Source of the DNA: Propionibacterium sp.
GTDB lineage: Bacteria > Actinomycetota > Actinomycetes > Propionibacteriales > Propionibacteriaceae
NCBI GenBank assembly: GCA_012514785.1
Contig: JAAYZP010000390.1
Span: forward strand, 1 to 16,628
Direction of reading: 5' to 3'
DNA: 16,628 bases
The notes beneath the pieces are model-generated. The model saw only the letters and a list, made by a program, of their open reading frames with translations, did not search any database and had not been told where the DNA came from. Below are positions 1 to 9,383 of the stretch, piece after piece; position 1 is the first letter of the stretch; every line of letters begins with the position of its first letter. Both the position numbers and the translations under genes were made by a program.

Positions 1-1982
<1,982 letters not shown>

Positions 1983-1986
<4 letters not shown>

Positions 1987-2744
1987 AGCTCAAGCTACGT
2001 ATCTGGCGTCAGGCGAAGCCCAACGAACAGGGCAGCATGGTTGAGTACGACATCGACGGAGTCTCGGAGGACATGTCGTTCCTCGAGATGCTGGACATGC
2101 TCAACGAGCGTCTCACGGAACGCAACGAGGAACCCGTCGCATTCGACCACGACTGCCGTGAGGGTATCTGCGGCATGTGCTCGCTCGTCATCGACGGCAA
2201 GGCACACGGTCAGAACGAGGATGGCATCCGGATCACGACGTGCCAGCTCCACATGCGCTCGTTCAACGATGGCGCGACGATCGACATCGAGCCCTGGCGC
2301 GCCGGGCCGTTCCCGATCATCAAGGACCTCGTCGTGGACCGCTCCGGGCTGGACGAGATCATCCAGGCCGGCGGCTACATCTCGTCGAACACCGGCTCGG
2401 CACCCGACGCCCACGCCACCCCCGCTCCGAAGCGGGAGTCCGACATCGCGTTCGACAACGCGACATGCATCGGCTGCGGCGCGTGTGTGGCGGCCTGTCC
2501 GAACAGCTCCTCCATGCTGTTCACCGCCGCGAAGATCACCCACCTCGCGATGCTGCCGCAGGGCCAGCCCGAGCGGTACCAGCGCGTCAAGTCGATGGTC
2601 GCCGCCCAGGATGAGCTCGGCTTCGGCAACTGCACCAACATCGGTGAGTGCGCGGCGGTCTGCCCGAAGGGCATCCCGCTGGAGTCGATCTCGCAGCTGA
2701 ACCGCGACCTCATGAAGGCGATGTTCAAGGGCGACGGCAAGTAA
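1983..2744 (+). CDS. sdhB: Succinate dehydrogenase / fumarate reductase iron-sulfur subunit
   Basis: This 253-aa protein passes electrons between the SdhA flavin and the membrane quinone site through three iron-sulfur clusters. All ligands are present: Cys58, Cys63, Cys66 and Cys87 for a plant-type [2Fe-2S] cluster; CIGCGACVAACP supplying Cys162, Cys165 and Cys168, which with Cys227 hold the [4Fe-4S] cluster; and Cys172, Cys217 and Cys223 for the [3Fe-4S] cluster. The GTG start at 1983 was chosen because CGGAG lies 7 nt upstream (1971-1975), it gives the usual family length, and it overlaps the sdhA stop by 4 nt, indicating translational coupling. The reading frame stays open further upstream inside sdhA, but that extension has no support. 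A hairpin terminator follows 16 nt after the stop. Confidence 0.97.
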
Positions 2745-2760
2745 CGATTCGACACGGCAG

Positions 2761-2797
2761 GTGCGGCGGTCCCGATGGGGCCGCCGCACTTTCCTTT
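2761..2797 (+). terminator. Rho-independent terminator after sdhAB
   Basis: GTGCGGCGGTCCC (2761-2773) pairs with GGGGCCGCCGCAC (2777-2789) over 13 bp with one G-T wobble and a 3-nt loop. A pyrimidine run TTTCCTTT follows. Position just behind sdhB fits the end of the sdh operon. Confidence 0.8.
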
Positions 2798-2822
2798 CCG
2801 GGAGGAATTCTGGCGGGCGGGA

Positions 2823-2852
2823 TTTCTTGAGCGGCGTCGGATCTGGCATAGT
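2823..2852 (+). promoter_or_regulatory. Candidate rplS promoter
   Basis: TGGCATAGT at 2844-2852 reads as an extended -10 (TGn plus CATAGT). TTGAGC at 2827-2832 is only 14 nt before it; TTTCTT at 2823-2828 is 18 nt before it. Neither -35 is convincing, so only the -10 has weight. A start near 2859 would give a leader of about 115 nt before rplS. Confidence 0.4.
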
Positions 2853-2898
2853 TATCTGCTGGCGCTCGCTCAGGGCGCCCGACGCTGTCAACGGCTCC

Positions 2899-2960
2899 TG
2901 CCACAGGGGGGTTGTCCGGGGGCGGCGGCCGTACAGAGATTAGCGCGGTGACCTGTGGCA
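2899..2960 (+). promoter_or_regulatory. Possible structured leader of rplS
   Basis: TGCCACAGG (2899-2907) is perfectly complementary to CCTGTGGCA (2952-2960), forming a 9-bp stem that encloses 44 nt. Its 3' arm ends 5 nt before the SD sequence GAGG (2966-2969). Ribosomal-protein genes are often controlled by such leaders, and L19 leaders are known in Firmicutes. A regulatory role here is inference from the pairing and position only. Confidence 0.45.
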
Positions 2961-2975
2961 CTGACGAGGTGAGAG

Positions 2976-3326
2976 ATGACCAACCCCAAGATTCAGGATC
3001 TCGACAAGGATTCGCTCCGCGACGATCTGCCCGACTTCCGTGCCGGTGACTCCGTCAAGGTGCACGTGCGCGTCGTCGAGGGCAACCGCTCGCGTATCCA
3101 GGTGTTCGCCGGCGTGGTGCTGGCCAAGAACGCCGGTGGTATCCAGGAGGCGTTCACCGTTCGCAAGGTGAGCTTCGGCGTCGGTGTCGAGCGTACGTTC
3201 CCGCTCCACAGCCCCATCATCGAGCAGATCGAGGTCGAGCGTCGCGGCGACGTGCGTCGCGCCAAGCTGTACTACCTCCGCAACCTGCGCGGCAAGGCGG
3301 CCAAGATCCGCGAGAAGCGCTCGTAA
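2976..3326 (+). CDS. rplS: 50S ribosomal protein L19
   Basis: This 116-aa protein has the normal L19 length and sequence, including the conserved GDSVKVHVRVVEG strand near the N-terminus, the FTVRKVSFGVGVERTFPLHS core and the basic LYYLRNLRGKAAKIREK end. L19 sits at the 30S-50S interface of the ribosome. The ATG at 2976 is preceded by GAGG with 6-nt spacing. It is transcribed alone: a terminator precedes it and another follows 14 nt after its stop. The rplS-lepB-rnhB order matches other actinobacteria. Confidence 0.98.
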   Translation: MTNPKIQDLDKDSLRDDLPDFRAGDSVKVHVRVVEGNRSRIQVFAGVVLAKNAGGIQEAFTVRKVSFGVGVERTFPLHSPIIEQIEVERRGDVRRAKLYYLRNLRGKAAKIREKRS

Positions 3327-3337
3327 CTTTTCGACGA

Positions 3338-3376
3338 GGAGGCCACCGGGTGTTGAGTCCGGTGGCCTTTCTCTAT
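3338..3376 (+). terminator. Rho-independent terminator after rplS
   Basis: AGGCCACCGG (3340-3349) pairs perfectly with CCGGTGGCCT (3359-3368) around a 9-nt loop; two G-T wobbles extend the base. TTCTCTATT follows. It separates rplS from lepB. Confidence 0.85.
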
Positions 3377-3382
3377 TACGGC

Positions 3383-3388
3383 TAGGAT
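3383..3388 (+). promoter_or_regulatory. -10-like hexamer directly before lepB
   Basis: TAGGAT fits TANNNT and ends 8 nt before the GTG start of lepB at 3397. This spacing would start the mRNA at or near the start codon. AGGA (3384-3387) inside the same bases is the only SD-like alternative. No good -35 is visible. Confidence 0.4.
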
Positions 3389-3396
3389 CATTGCTT

Positions 3397-4173
3397 GTGA
3401 GTGAAGAACCCGACGTGACTGCCCCGAAGGCCAAGCCCAAGCCGTTCGGCAGGCGGGTTCTCGGGTGGCTCTTCGAAGGCGTAGTCATCATCGTCGGCGC
3501 CGTCGTGATCGCGGCGCTGCTGCGCACGTTCGTCGGGCAGATGTTCATCATCCCGTCCGGTTCCATGGAGAACACCCTGCAGATCCGCGACCGCGTGCTG
3601 GTGGCGAAGTTCGGTGGATTCCAGCGCGGGGACGTCGTCGTCTTCGAGGATCCGGGTGGCTGGTTGAACATCCCCAAGGAGGATCCGGGCCCGGTGCAGA
3701 GCGCGCTCGAGTTTATCGGGGTGCTGCCCAACAGCGGGACCGACCACCTGATCAAGCGGGTCGTCGGGATGCCTGGCGACCACGTGCTCCTGAACGACGA
3801 CGGCAAGATCGAGGTCAACGGGCACCCCCTCGACGAGACCTCCTACCTCTACGCGCAGGACGGCGTCCAGGTGGCGCCGGCGACGGTGCCATTCGACATT
3901 GTCGTGCCCGCCGACCACATCTTTGTCCTCGGCGATCACCGTAACGCTTCCGGCGACTCCCGGTGCCGGCTCGCCGCCATCAGCCAGGGGGACCCGCCCG
4001 GGCAGAACGCCTTCATCCCGGTGGGCGACGTCGTCGGTGCTTCCGTCGCCATCGTCGCGCCGCTGGACCGGCTGGCGACGTTCCAGGTGCCGCCGACCTA
4101 CGGCCAGGTGCCGGATCCCGCCGAGCCCGCGCCGGAGCGTGCGATCCTCAACCACGTCGAGGCCGGCTGCTGA
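3397..4173 (+). CDS. lepB: Signal peptidase I
   Basis: This 258-aa membrane protease removes signal peptides from exported proteins on the outer face of the membrane. A cytoplasmic basic N-terminus (residues 1-25) leads into one membrane helix at about 27-47. The catalytic site follows: PSGSM with nucleophile Ser56, then the general base Lys120 in DHLIKRVVGMPGD, and the conserved box GDHRNASGDSR at 179-189. These are the family S26 signatures. GTG 3397 was chosen from the position of the N-terminus and the nearby TAGGAT/AGGA; GTG 3415 and TTG 3391 are possible alternatives. The frame extends upstream through rplS, but that part is a shadow. The stop overlaps the rnhB start (TGATG), so the two are probably translated together. 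Confidence 0.95.
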   Translation: MSEEPDVTAPKAKPKPFGRRVLGWLFEGVVIIVGAVVIAALLRTFVGQMFIIPSGSMENTLQIRDRVLVAKFGGFQRGDVVVFEDPGGWLNIPKEDPGPVQSALEFIGVLPNSGTDHLIKRVVGMPGDHVLLNDDGKIEVNGHPLDETSYLYAQDGVQVAPATVPFDIVVPADHIFVLGDHRNASGDSRCRLAAISQGDPPGQNAFIPVGDVVGASVAIVAPLDRLATFQVPPTYGQVPDPAEPAPERAILNHVEAGC

Positions 4174-4823
4174 TGGTCCGTCTCGGTCCGGGGGCCTACT
4201 CGTACGAGCGGGCGCTGGTGCGCGCAGGGCTCGGCCCTGTCGCGGGCGCTGACGAAGCGGGGCGGGGAGCCAGCGCGGGCCCGCTCGTGGCCGCGGCCGT
4301 GATCCTCGACCCGCAGAAGCCCATCGCGGGGCTCGACGACTCCAAAGCCATCTCGGCCGCCACCCGGGAGCGACTCTTCGAGGAGATCCGACGACGTGCG
4401 GTGGCCGTAGCATGGGCCGAGGTCGCGCACGGTGAGTGTGACGAGCTCGGCATGCACGAGGCCAACCTGCAGGCGCTGCGGCGCGCGATCGTCCGGCTCG
4501 ACGTGCGCCCCAGCTTCGTGCTGACCGACGGGTTCCCCGTCGACGGGCTGGGCGTGCCGGGGCTGGCGATGTGGAAGGGCGACAAGATCTCGGCGTGCGT
4601 CAGCGCGGCCTCCATCGTCGCGAAGGTCACGCGTGACAGGATCATGTGCGACCTGGACGGCGTCTACCCGGCGTACGGGTTCGCGGTCCACAAGGGTTAC
4701 AACACAGCGGTCCACCAGGCCGCACTGGATGAGCACGGCCCGTGCGCAATCCACCGCCATCGCTTCGCGAACGTGCGCGATAGCGCCGCGTCACGCGCTG
4801 GGGCTACAGTGAGGGCACTATGA
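4173..4823 (+). CDS. rnhB: Ribonuclease HII
   Basis: This 216-aa enzyme cuts the RNA strand of RNA-DNA hybrids and removes single ribonucleotides built into DNA. The four acidic metal-binding positions are visible: Asp27 and Glu28 in GADEAGRG, Asp119 in LTDGF, and Asp155 in ASIVAKVTRDR. LDDSK at 54-58 and the KGYNTAVH segment near the C-terminus are also family-typical. The ATG overlaps the lepB stop by 1 nt, and the stop overlaps the following DUF2469 gene as ATGA. This linkage is the standard actinobacterial arrangement. Identity is secure. Confidence 0.96.
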   Translation: MVRLGPGAYSYERALVRAGLGPVAGADEAGRGASAGPLVAAAVILDPQKPIAGLDDSKAISAATRERLFEEIRRRAVAVAWAEVAHGECDELGMHEANLQALRRAIVRLDVRPSFVLTDGFPVDGLGVPGLAMWKGDKISACVSAASIVAKVTRDRIMCDLDGVYPAYGFAVHKGYNTAVHQAALDEHGPCAIHRHRFANVRDSAASRAGATVRAL

Positions 4824-5131
4824 GTGCAGAAGACCTTGACGAGTACGAGTCGAAGCTGGAGCTGGAGCTCTACCGCGAGTACAAGGATGTCGTCAGTATC
4901 TTCACCTACGCGGTCGAGACGGAGCGGCGCTTCTACCTTTGCAACGCCGTCGACCTCAAGGTGCGCACCGAGGGCGGCGACGTGTACTACGAGGTGTCCA
5001 TGGGGGATGCCTGGGTCTGGGACATGTACCGGCCGGCCCGGTTCGTGAAGTCGGCGAAGGTGCTGACGTTCAGGGACGTGTCCATCGAGGAGATCGCCCA
5101 TTCGGAGTTGGAGATCCCCAACCGGGCGTGA
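4820..5131 (+). CDS. DUF2469 family protein
   Basis: This small acidic protein (103 aa) belongs to DUF2469, a family found in actinobacteria directly behind rnhB (the Mycobacterium tuberculosis counterpart is Rv2901c, from memory). It starts MSAEDLDEYESKLELELYRE and has a central aromatic stretch with VYYEVSMGDAWVWDMYRP. No signal peptide, membrane helix or catalytic motif was seen. Function is unknown. The ATG overlaps the rnhB stop by 4 nt, with GAGGG only 4 nt upstream, so expression is tied to the lepB-rnhB transcript. Confidence 0.9.
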   Translation: MSAEDLDEYESKLELELYREYKDVVSIFTYAVETERRFYLCNAVDLKVRTEGGDVYYEVSMGDAWVWDMYRPARFVKSAKVLTFRDVSIEEIAHSELEIPNRA

Positions 5132-5154
5132 TCGCCAGCCGTCCGACGGGACAG

Positions 5155-5206
5155 CCTGGATAATCTGGGGATAACTTTCCTGGAACCCAACTGACCCTGT
5201 GGATAA
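5155..5206 (+). promoter_or_regulatory. Cluster of three DnaA-box-like repeats
   Basis: Three copies of GGATAA in one orientation lie at 5158-5163, 5169-5174 and 5201-5206. The last is part of TGTGGATAA (5198-5206), the exact complement of the classical DnaA box TTATCCACA. The middle one, TGGGGATAA (5166-5174), has one mismatch and the first, CCTGGATAA (5155-5163), has two. Spacings of 11 and 32 bp are near one and three helical turns. The gap is 124 nt between the DUF2469 gene and yraN. GATAAT (5159-5164) could alternatively be a -10, but no -35 was found. Confidence 0.45.
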
Positions 5207-5255
5207 CGTGCATCCAGCGGTCCTCGCTTCCAACATGCTGTTGGAGGTGACCGAC

Positions 5256-5630
5256 ATGGTCCGATTGGGCAAGGTCTCGCGGGCGCTCGGCCAACACGGT
5301 GAGCGGGTCGCGGTGCAGTATCTGGAGTCGCTCGGGTTCGAGATCCTGGAGCGCAACTGGCGGTGCTCGCACGGCGAGCTCGACATCGTCGCGTACGAAC
5401 AGGCGGAGCACGCGCTCGTGTTCGTCGAGGTCAAGACGCGCTCCGGCATGGGCTTCGGCAGCCCGCTGGAGAGCATCACGTACGCGAAGGCACGCAAGCT
5501 CTACCAGCTGGCGATGCTGTGGCAGAGGGAGCGGAAGCGCCGCGCGAGGACGGTCCGCGTCGACGGCGTCGGCATCCTGCTGGGCCAGGACGAGCCCCAG
5601 ATCACGCACATCCGGGGGATCGCAGCGTGA
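5256..5630 (+). CDS. yraN: UPF0102 / YraN family nuclease-like protein
   Basis: This 124-aa protein belongs to the YraN family, which has a PD-(D/E)XK nuclease-like fold; its cellular role is not well established. The fold motif is visible as GELDIVA (Gly40-Ala46) followed by FVEVKTR (56-62), which would give Asp43, Glu58 and Lys60 as the metal site. The N-terminal helix GQHGERVAVQYLESLGF is also typical. ATG 5256 was chosen because GGAGG lies 8 nt upstream (5243-5247); a longer frame from GTG 5199 lacks an SD and would start inside the DnaA-box-like repeat. The stop overlaps comM (GTGA). The yraN-comM-dprA order is conserved in actinobacteria. Confidence 0.93.
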   Translation: MVRLGKVSRALGQHGERVAVQYLESLGFEILERNWRCSHGELDIVAYEQAEHALVFVEVKTRSGMGFGSPLESITYAKARKLYQLAMLWQRERKRRARTVRVDGVGILLGQDEPQITHIRGIAA

Positions 5631-7153
5631 GCGCCACGTCGTGGTGCATCGCGCTGCAGGGGCTTGAGGGCACGAAGGTGGAGATCGAGGCTGCGACGGC
5701 CCAGAATCTGCCCAAGACCGTGTTCGTCGGACTGCCCGACACCGCGCTCAACGAGGCGCGCGAACGCGTCAAGCACGGCGTCAAGTCGTCCGGCAAGAAA
5801 TGGCCCGACGGTGTCGTGACCATCAATCTCTCCCCGGGGTCGGTGCCCAAGTACGGCACCCACTTCGACCTCGCGATCGCCATGGCCGCGATGTCGGTGG
5901 TCCGCGAGAACGAGGTGCGCACCGAGCTGCTCGGCAGCACCGTGCTGTTCGGTGAGCTGGGGCTCGATGGCCGGGTGCGGCCCGTGCGCGGCATCGTTCC
6001 CCTCCTGCTGTCCGCCTCGCGGCACGGTTTCGAGCGGGCCATCGTGCCATCGGGCCAGTTGGCCGAAGCCGAGCTCGTGCCGGGCCTGGTGGTGTGGGGC
6101 GTGGATCATCTCACCGAAGCGTTGGCAGTGCTGCGGGGTGAGCCCACCAGCCACGTCGCCAAACGGCACGAGGAAGCCCTGATCCCGGCCATCGCTCCGG
6201 ACCTGGCCGACGTCCAGGGCCAGGACGACGGCAAGTTCGCACTGGAGGTGGCCGCCGCCGGCCGACACCACCTGTTCCTCCACGGGCCGCCCGGAGTGGG
6301 AAAGACGATGCTCGCGTCACGATTGACGTCGATCCTGCCCGACCTCGACCCCGACGAAGCCATCGAGGTCTCCGCGATCCATTCCCTGGCCGGACGCAGC
6401 CTGGAGGAGGGGCTCATCTCCAGACCGCCGTACCAGGATCCTCATCATACGGCCAGTAGGCAGGCCATCGTCGGCGGTGGCGGCCGGGAGATCCATCCCG
6501 GTTCGATCTCGTTGGCGCATCGAGGCGTGCTCTTCCTGGACGAAGGTCCGGAGTTCGGGCAGAAGACGTTGGAATCCCTGCGCGTGCCACTGGAGCTCGG
6601 CACGGTGAGCATCGGCCGTTCGATGAGTCAAGTCACATTCCCCGCACGCTTCCAACTCGTGCTGGCCGCGAACCCGTGCCCCTGCGGCTACAACGGGGTG
6701 GTCGGCAAGGAATGCACTTGCCCGCCCTTCCGGGTCAGGCAGTACCAGGACCGGCTCAGCGGCCCGATCCTGGACCGCGTCGACATCCTGCACCAGATCC
6801 CCGCGTCGACGAGGTTCATGGCCATCGACGAAGGGCCCCGCGAGACGAGCCACGCCGTGCTGGAACGGGTCCTCGAAGTACGGGACCGGCAGCGGCATCG
6901 CCTGCGGGACAGCCCATGGTCCACCAACAGCGAGGTCGCCGGCTCGTACCTGCGCAAATATCTACCGCTACCGGCCGACCTCACGCCCATCAATCGCGCG
7001 CTCGCCCGCGGCACGCTGAGCGCGAGGGGCGTCGACAAAATTCTGCGCGTGGCGTGGACACTGACGGACATGGCGGGCAAGGACGTAATCGGAAGCAACG
7101 AGCTGGGCGCGGCGATGCAGCTGCGCCTGGGGGAAGCAGCGAAGGCAGCATGA
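5627..7153 (+). CDS. comM: ComM/YifB family AAA+ Mg-chelatase-like ATPase
   Basis: This 508-aa protein is the ComM/YifB type. In Vibrio, ComM is a hexameric helicase that helps branch migration during natural transformation; many non-competent bacteria also carry it. Order: an N-terminal domain (about 1-120) with QNLPKTVFVGLPD and NLSPG; an AAA+ core with Walker A GPPGVGKT (220-227) and Walker B VLFLDE (301-306); the Cys-rich AANPCPCGYNG motif; RLSGPILDRVDI; and a C-terminal helical Mg-chelatase-type domain. GTG 5627 was chosen for its GGGGGA SD 7 nt upstream and the 4-nt overlap with yraN; the open frame further upstream is a shadow. The stop overlaps dprA. All parts look intact. Confidence 0.94.
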   Translation: MSATSWCIALQGLEGTKVEIEAATAQNLPKTVFVGLPDTALNEARERVKHGVKSSGKKWPDGVVTINLSPGSVPKYGTHFDLAIAMAAMSVVRENEVRTELLGSTVLFGELGLDGRVRPVRGIVPLLLSASRHGFERAIVPSGQLAEAELVPGLVVWGVDHLTEALAVLRGEPTSHVAKRHEEALIPAIAPDLADVQGQDDGKFALEVAAAGRHHLFLHGPPGVGKTMLASRLTSILPDLDPDEAIEVSAIHSLAGRSLEEGLISRPPYQDPHHTASRQAIVGGGGREIHPGSISLAHRGVLFLDEGPEFGQKTLESLRVPLELGTVSIGRSMSQVTFPARFQLVLAANPCPCGYNGVVGKECTCPPFRVRQYQDRLSGPILDRVDILHQIPASTRFMAIDEGPRETSHAVLERVLEVRDRQRHRLRDSPWSTNSEVAGSYLRKYLPLPADLTPINRALARGTLSARGVDKILRVAWTLTDMAGKDVIGSNELGAAMQLRLGEAAKAA

Positions 7154-8271
7154 TGGACGAGAGAATGGCAAGGATGGCGCTCTGCGCCCTGGGGCACCTG
7201 GGCGCCCCTCTGATCGCGGACCGCGTCGAGACGGAAGGCCCGGTCGCGGTGTGGAAGGCACTCAACTCCGACGACGCCCAACCCACGGCATGGGCTCGCC
7301 GCGCCGCGGCGATCGTGCCCGAACGGATCGCGGAGGCCACGCAGCGGTGTGGGGCGAGGTTCCTGATCCCGGACGACCCGGAATGGCCCGACGGCATCGA
7401 TCTCCTGACGTTCGCCGAGGTGAACGGCCAGAAGGGGCGCCCGTTCGGGCTGTGGGTCCGGGGCGTCCCGCTCCCGGCGATGGACGAAGCTGTGGCGATC
7501 GTCGGCTCACGCTCGGCCACGCCGTACGGGCAGCACGTCGCCGTCGAGATGGCGGCCGACCTCGCGGCCGAGGGACGCACGATCGTGTCCGGACTGGCGT
7601 TCGGCATCGACGCGGCCGCCCACCGCGGTGCGCTGTCCGTCGGCGGGATCACCGTCGCCGCGGTGGCGGGCGGGGTGGACCGTCCCTACCCGGCGGCCAA
7701 CGCGAGCCTGGCGAGCTTCATCGTCCGCACGGGCGCGGTGGTGTCGGAGTTGCCGCCGGGACACAAGCCGTCGCGGCCGGGGTTCCTGGCCCGCAACCGG
7801 CTCATCGCAGGAATGGCGGGTGGGCTCGTCGTGATCGAGGCTGCGCTGCGGTCGGGGGCGAAAAACTCGGCCGCCTGGGCCAACGAGCTGGGCCGGGTCG
7901 TGATGGCGGTGCCGGGCGCCGTGACTTCGGCGTACTCGCAGACGCCGCATCGCCTCATCCGCGACGGGGCGGCAGTGCTGGTGACCGATGCCCGAGACGT
8001 GCGGGAGTTGCTGTCCCCGTTGGGCGAGGTCGAGGAACCCTCCCGACGCGGAGAGGACACGGCGCTGGACCTCCTGCCTGATCACCTGCGCGAGATCCGC
8101 GAAGCCATCGACGCCGACGAAGAGGTGGGGGCGGCGACGCTCGCCGCACGCATCGGGGTCTCCACCATCGCCTGTCTGGCGGGGTTGGGCGAACTTAGCG
8201 AACGCGGCTGGGTCGAGGCCGGAGCCGATGGCTGGCGCCTGCCCCGACGTCGGATCCCCGAGGCGTCGTAG
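7150..8271 (+). CDS. dprA: DNA-processing protein DprA
   Basis: DprA binds incoming single-stranded DNA and loads RecA during transformation; in non-competent bacteria its role is unclear. The 373-aa product has a Rossmann-like core with GSRSATPYG (119-127), SGLAFGID (147-154), the YPAAN segment, the RNRLIAG helix, the VVIEA strand and SGAKNSAAWA. A DprA-type winged-helix domain follows at about 315-365. The region before residue 110 looks like the helical N-terminal part. Two ATG codons at 7150 and 7153 are possible: GAAGG (7141-7145) is spaced better for 7153, while 7150 overlaps the comM stop as ATGA. The stop lies 3 nt from that of the convergent gene on the other strand. Confidence 0.94.
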   Translation: MMDERMARMALCALGHLGAPLIADRVETEGPVAVWKALNSDDAQPTAWARRAAAIVPERIAEATQRCGARFLIPDDPEWPDGIDLLTFAEVNGQKGRPFGLWVRGVPLPAMDEAVAIVGSRSATPYGQHVAVEMAADLAAEGRTIVSGLAFGIDAAAHRGALSVGGITVAAVAGGVDRPYPAANASLASFIVRTGAVVSELPPGHKPSRPGFLARNRLIAGMAGGLVVIEAALRSGAKNSAAWANELGRVVMAVPGAVTSAYSQTPHRLIRDGAAVLVTDARDVRELLSPLGEVEEPSRRGEDTALDLLPDHLREIREAIDADEEVGAATLAARIGVSTIACLAGLGELSERGWVEAGADGWRLPRRRIPEAS

Positions 8272-8274
8272 GTG

Positions 8275-9354
8275 TCAGCAGCCGGTGGGTGGGAGGCCCG
8301 GCCGCAGGATGCCGCCGGAGGAGCCCCGCGCGGGGGCGTTGATGAACGCGTAGTTCGTCGGGGCGAAGGCCAGCACTGCCTGCGGCGTGGCCCTGATGGC
8401 GCCGCTGCGCTGCGCGTTGGTCAACGCCTCCCCGACAGCCCAGCCGTCGTGGTCCACCGCGCGGTAGGCCACGGCGCCCACGTCAGGCCCTTCGGAGTAC
8501 ATCAACGACGCCACCCACGCGGCGCTCTTCGCCGCCGCCTCCGGATGGTGCTCCGCGAGCGCGGCGACGGCGAGCCCGGTGCTGTTAGAGTTCTCGCTCG
8601 GCGTCGACGAAGATCCGGTGAATCCTCCCGACTCGCCCTGTTCATCGACCAGCCATCGGCGGCCGAGATCCAAGGCCTCGGACACGTCGTGCCCGGCATC
8701 GAGAGCCGCCTCGAGCGCGAACAGCGCCAGGACGGTGCCGTCGACGTCGTAGCCGCCGCCCGCCTCGTCGCAGGTCTGCCCATCGCTGTAGTAGAGGCGG
8801 AAGTAGCCCGCCTCGCACTGCTGATCCACGAGGAAGTCGACCGCATGCGGCGGCACGTCGCCCTGCTGGGAGAGCCCGATCAGGACGAAGGCCTGGGAGA
8901 AGATGTTCTCGGCGTCGGTGTCCCCGCCGTCGACGCGCCCGTCCTCGTCGATCGCACCGCGGGCCATCGCCACGAGATCCTTCCCGTGGAAGTCGTCGAC
9001 GGGGTACCCGCTCACGTGCGCCGCGACGAGCGCCTTGCCCACCATGCCGGTGGTGGGCTGCCCCTCGTACTCGAGCTGCGACTCGGTGATCCCGCCCATC
9101 GCGTCGAGGATCGGACGAACCTCCGCGGGCGTCGCACCGGCGGCACGCATGCTGAGGACCATGTCCAGGGTGAGCCCGTAATCCTGGTGCCCGGGGAACT
9201 GCTCGAGCATGCCGTTCGTCAACTGGGCCTCCAGCCAACCGAGCGCTCGGTCCGCCCGTTCAGGGTCCTGGGGATCAGCGTGTGCCGGCAGCGTGCCGAG
9301 CAGGAGCGACAGGGCGCCGAGCAGCGCGAAGCAGGGGGTGAGCAGGCGTCTCAT
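8275..9354 (-). CDS. Secreted alpha/alpha-toroid protein (prenyltransferase/squalene-oxidase repeat type), probable corrinoid-binding
   Basis: This 359-aa protein starts with a signal peptide (MRRLLTPCFALLGALSLLLG, likely cut after AHA at 26). The mature part shows repeated helix pairs of prenyltransferase/squalene-oxidase type: ALGWLEAQLTNG, AVDFLVDQQCEAGYF, DVDGTVLALFALEAAL, RRWLVDEQGESGGF and NSNSTGLAVAALAEHH. That alpha/alpha-toroid is also the fold of the N-terminal B12-binding domain of transcobalamin and intrinsic factor. The function is inferred from the cobalamin riboswitch just upstream and the adjacent ECF transporter. ATG 9354 has GGAAGGA (9362-9368) at good spacing; the frame continues upstream only through the riboswitch. 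The chain ends in LPPTGC without a membrane helix. It is not expected to be a real prenyltransferase, since it is exported. Confidence 0.85.
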   Translation of the reverse strand: MRRLLTPCFALLGALSLLLGTLPAHADPQDPERADRALGWLEAQLTNGMLEQFPGHQDYGLTLDMVLSMRAAGATPAEVRPILDAMGGITESQLEYEGQPTTGMVGKALVAAHVSGYPVDDFHGKDLVAMARGAIDEDGRVDGGDTDAENIFSQAFVLIGLSQQGDVPPHAVDFLVDQQCEAGYFRLYYSDGQTCDEAGGGYDVDGTVLALFALEAALDAGHDVSEALDLGRRWLVDEQGESGGFTGSSSTPSENSNSTGLAVAALAEHHPEAAAKSAAWVASLMYSEGPDVGAVAYRAVDHDGWAVGEALTNAQRSGAIRATPQAVLAFAPTNYAFINAPARGSSGGILRPGLPPTGC

Positions 9355-9383
9355 GGCGACGTCCTTCCGCGTTGAGGGGAACA

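Noticed and set aside
8275..8300. Sortase anchoring of the toroid protein through LPPTG
   Set aside because: There is no hydrophobic segment or basic tail after the motif, both of which sorting needs.
8272..9375. Long plus-strand open frame of 367 codons opposite the toroid gene
   Set aside because: It reads as low-complexity Arg/Gly/Ala/Val-rich protein with no family features, while the minus strand encodes a signal peptide and ordered toroid repeats. A GC-rich shadow frame.
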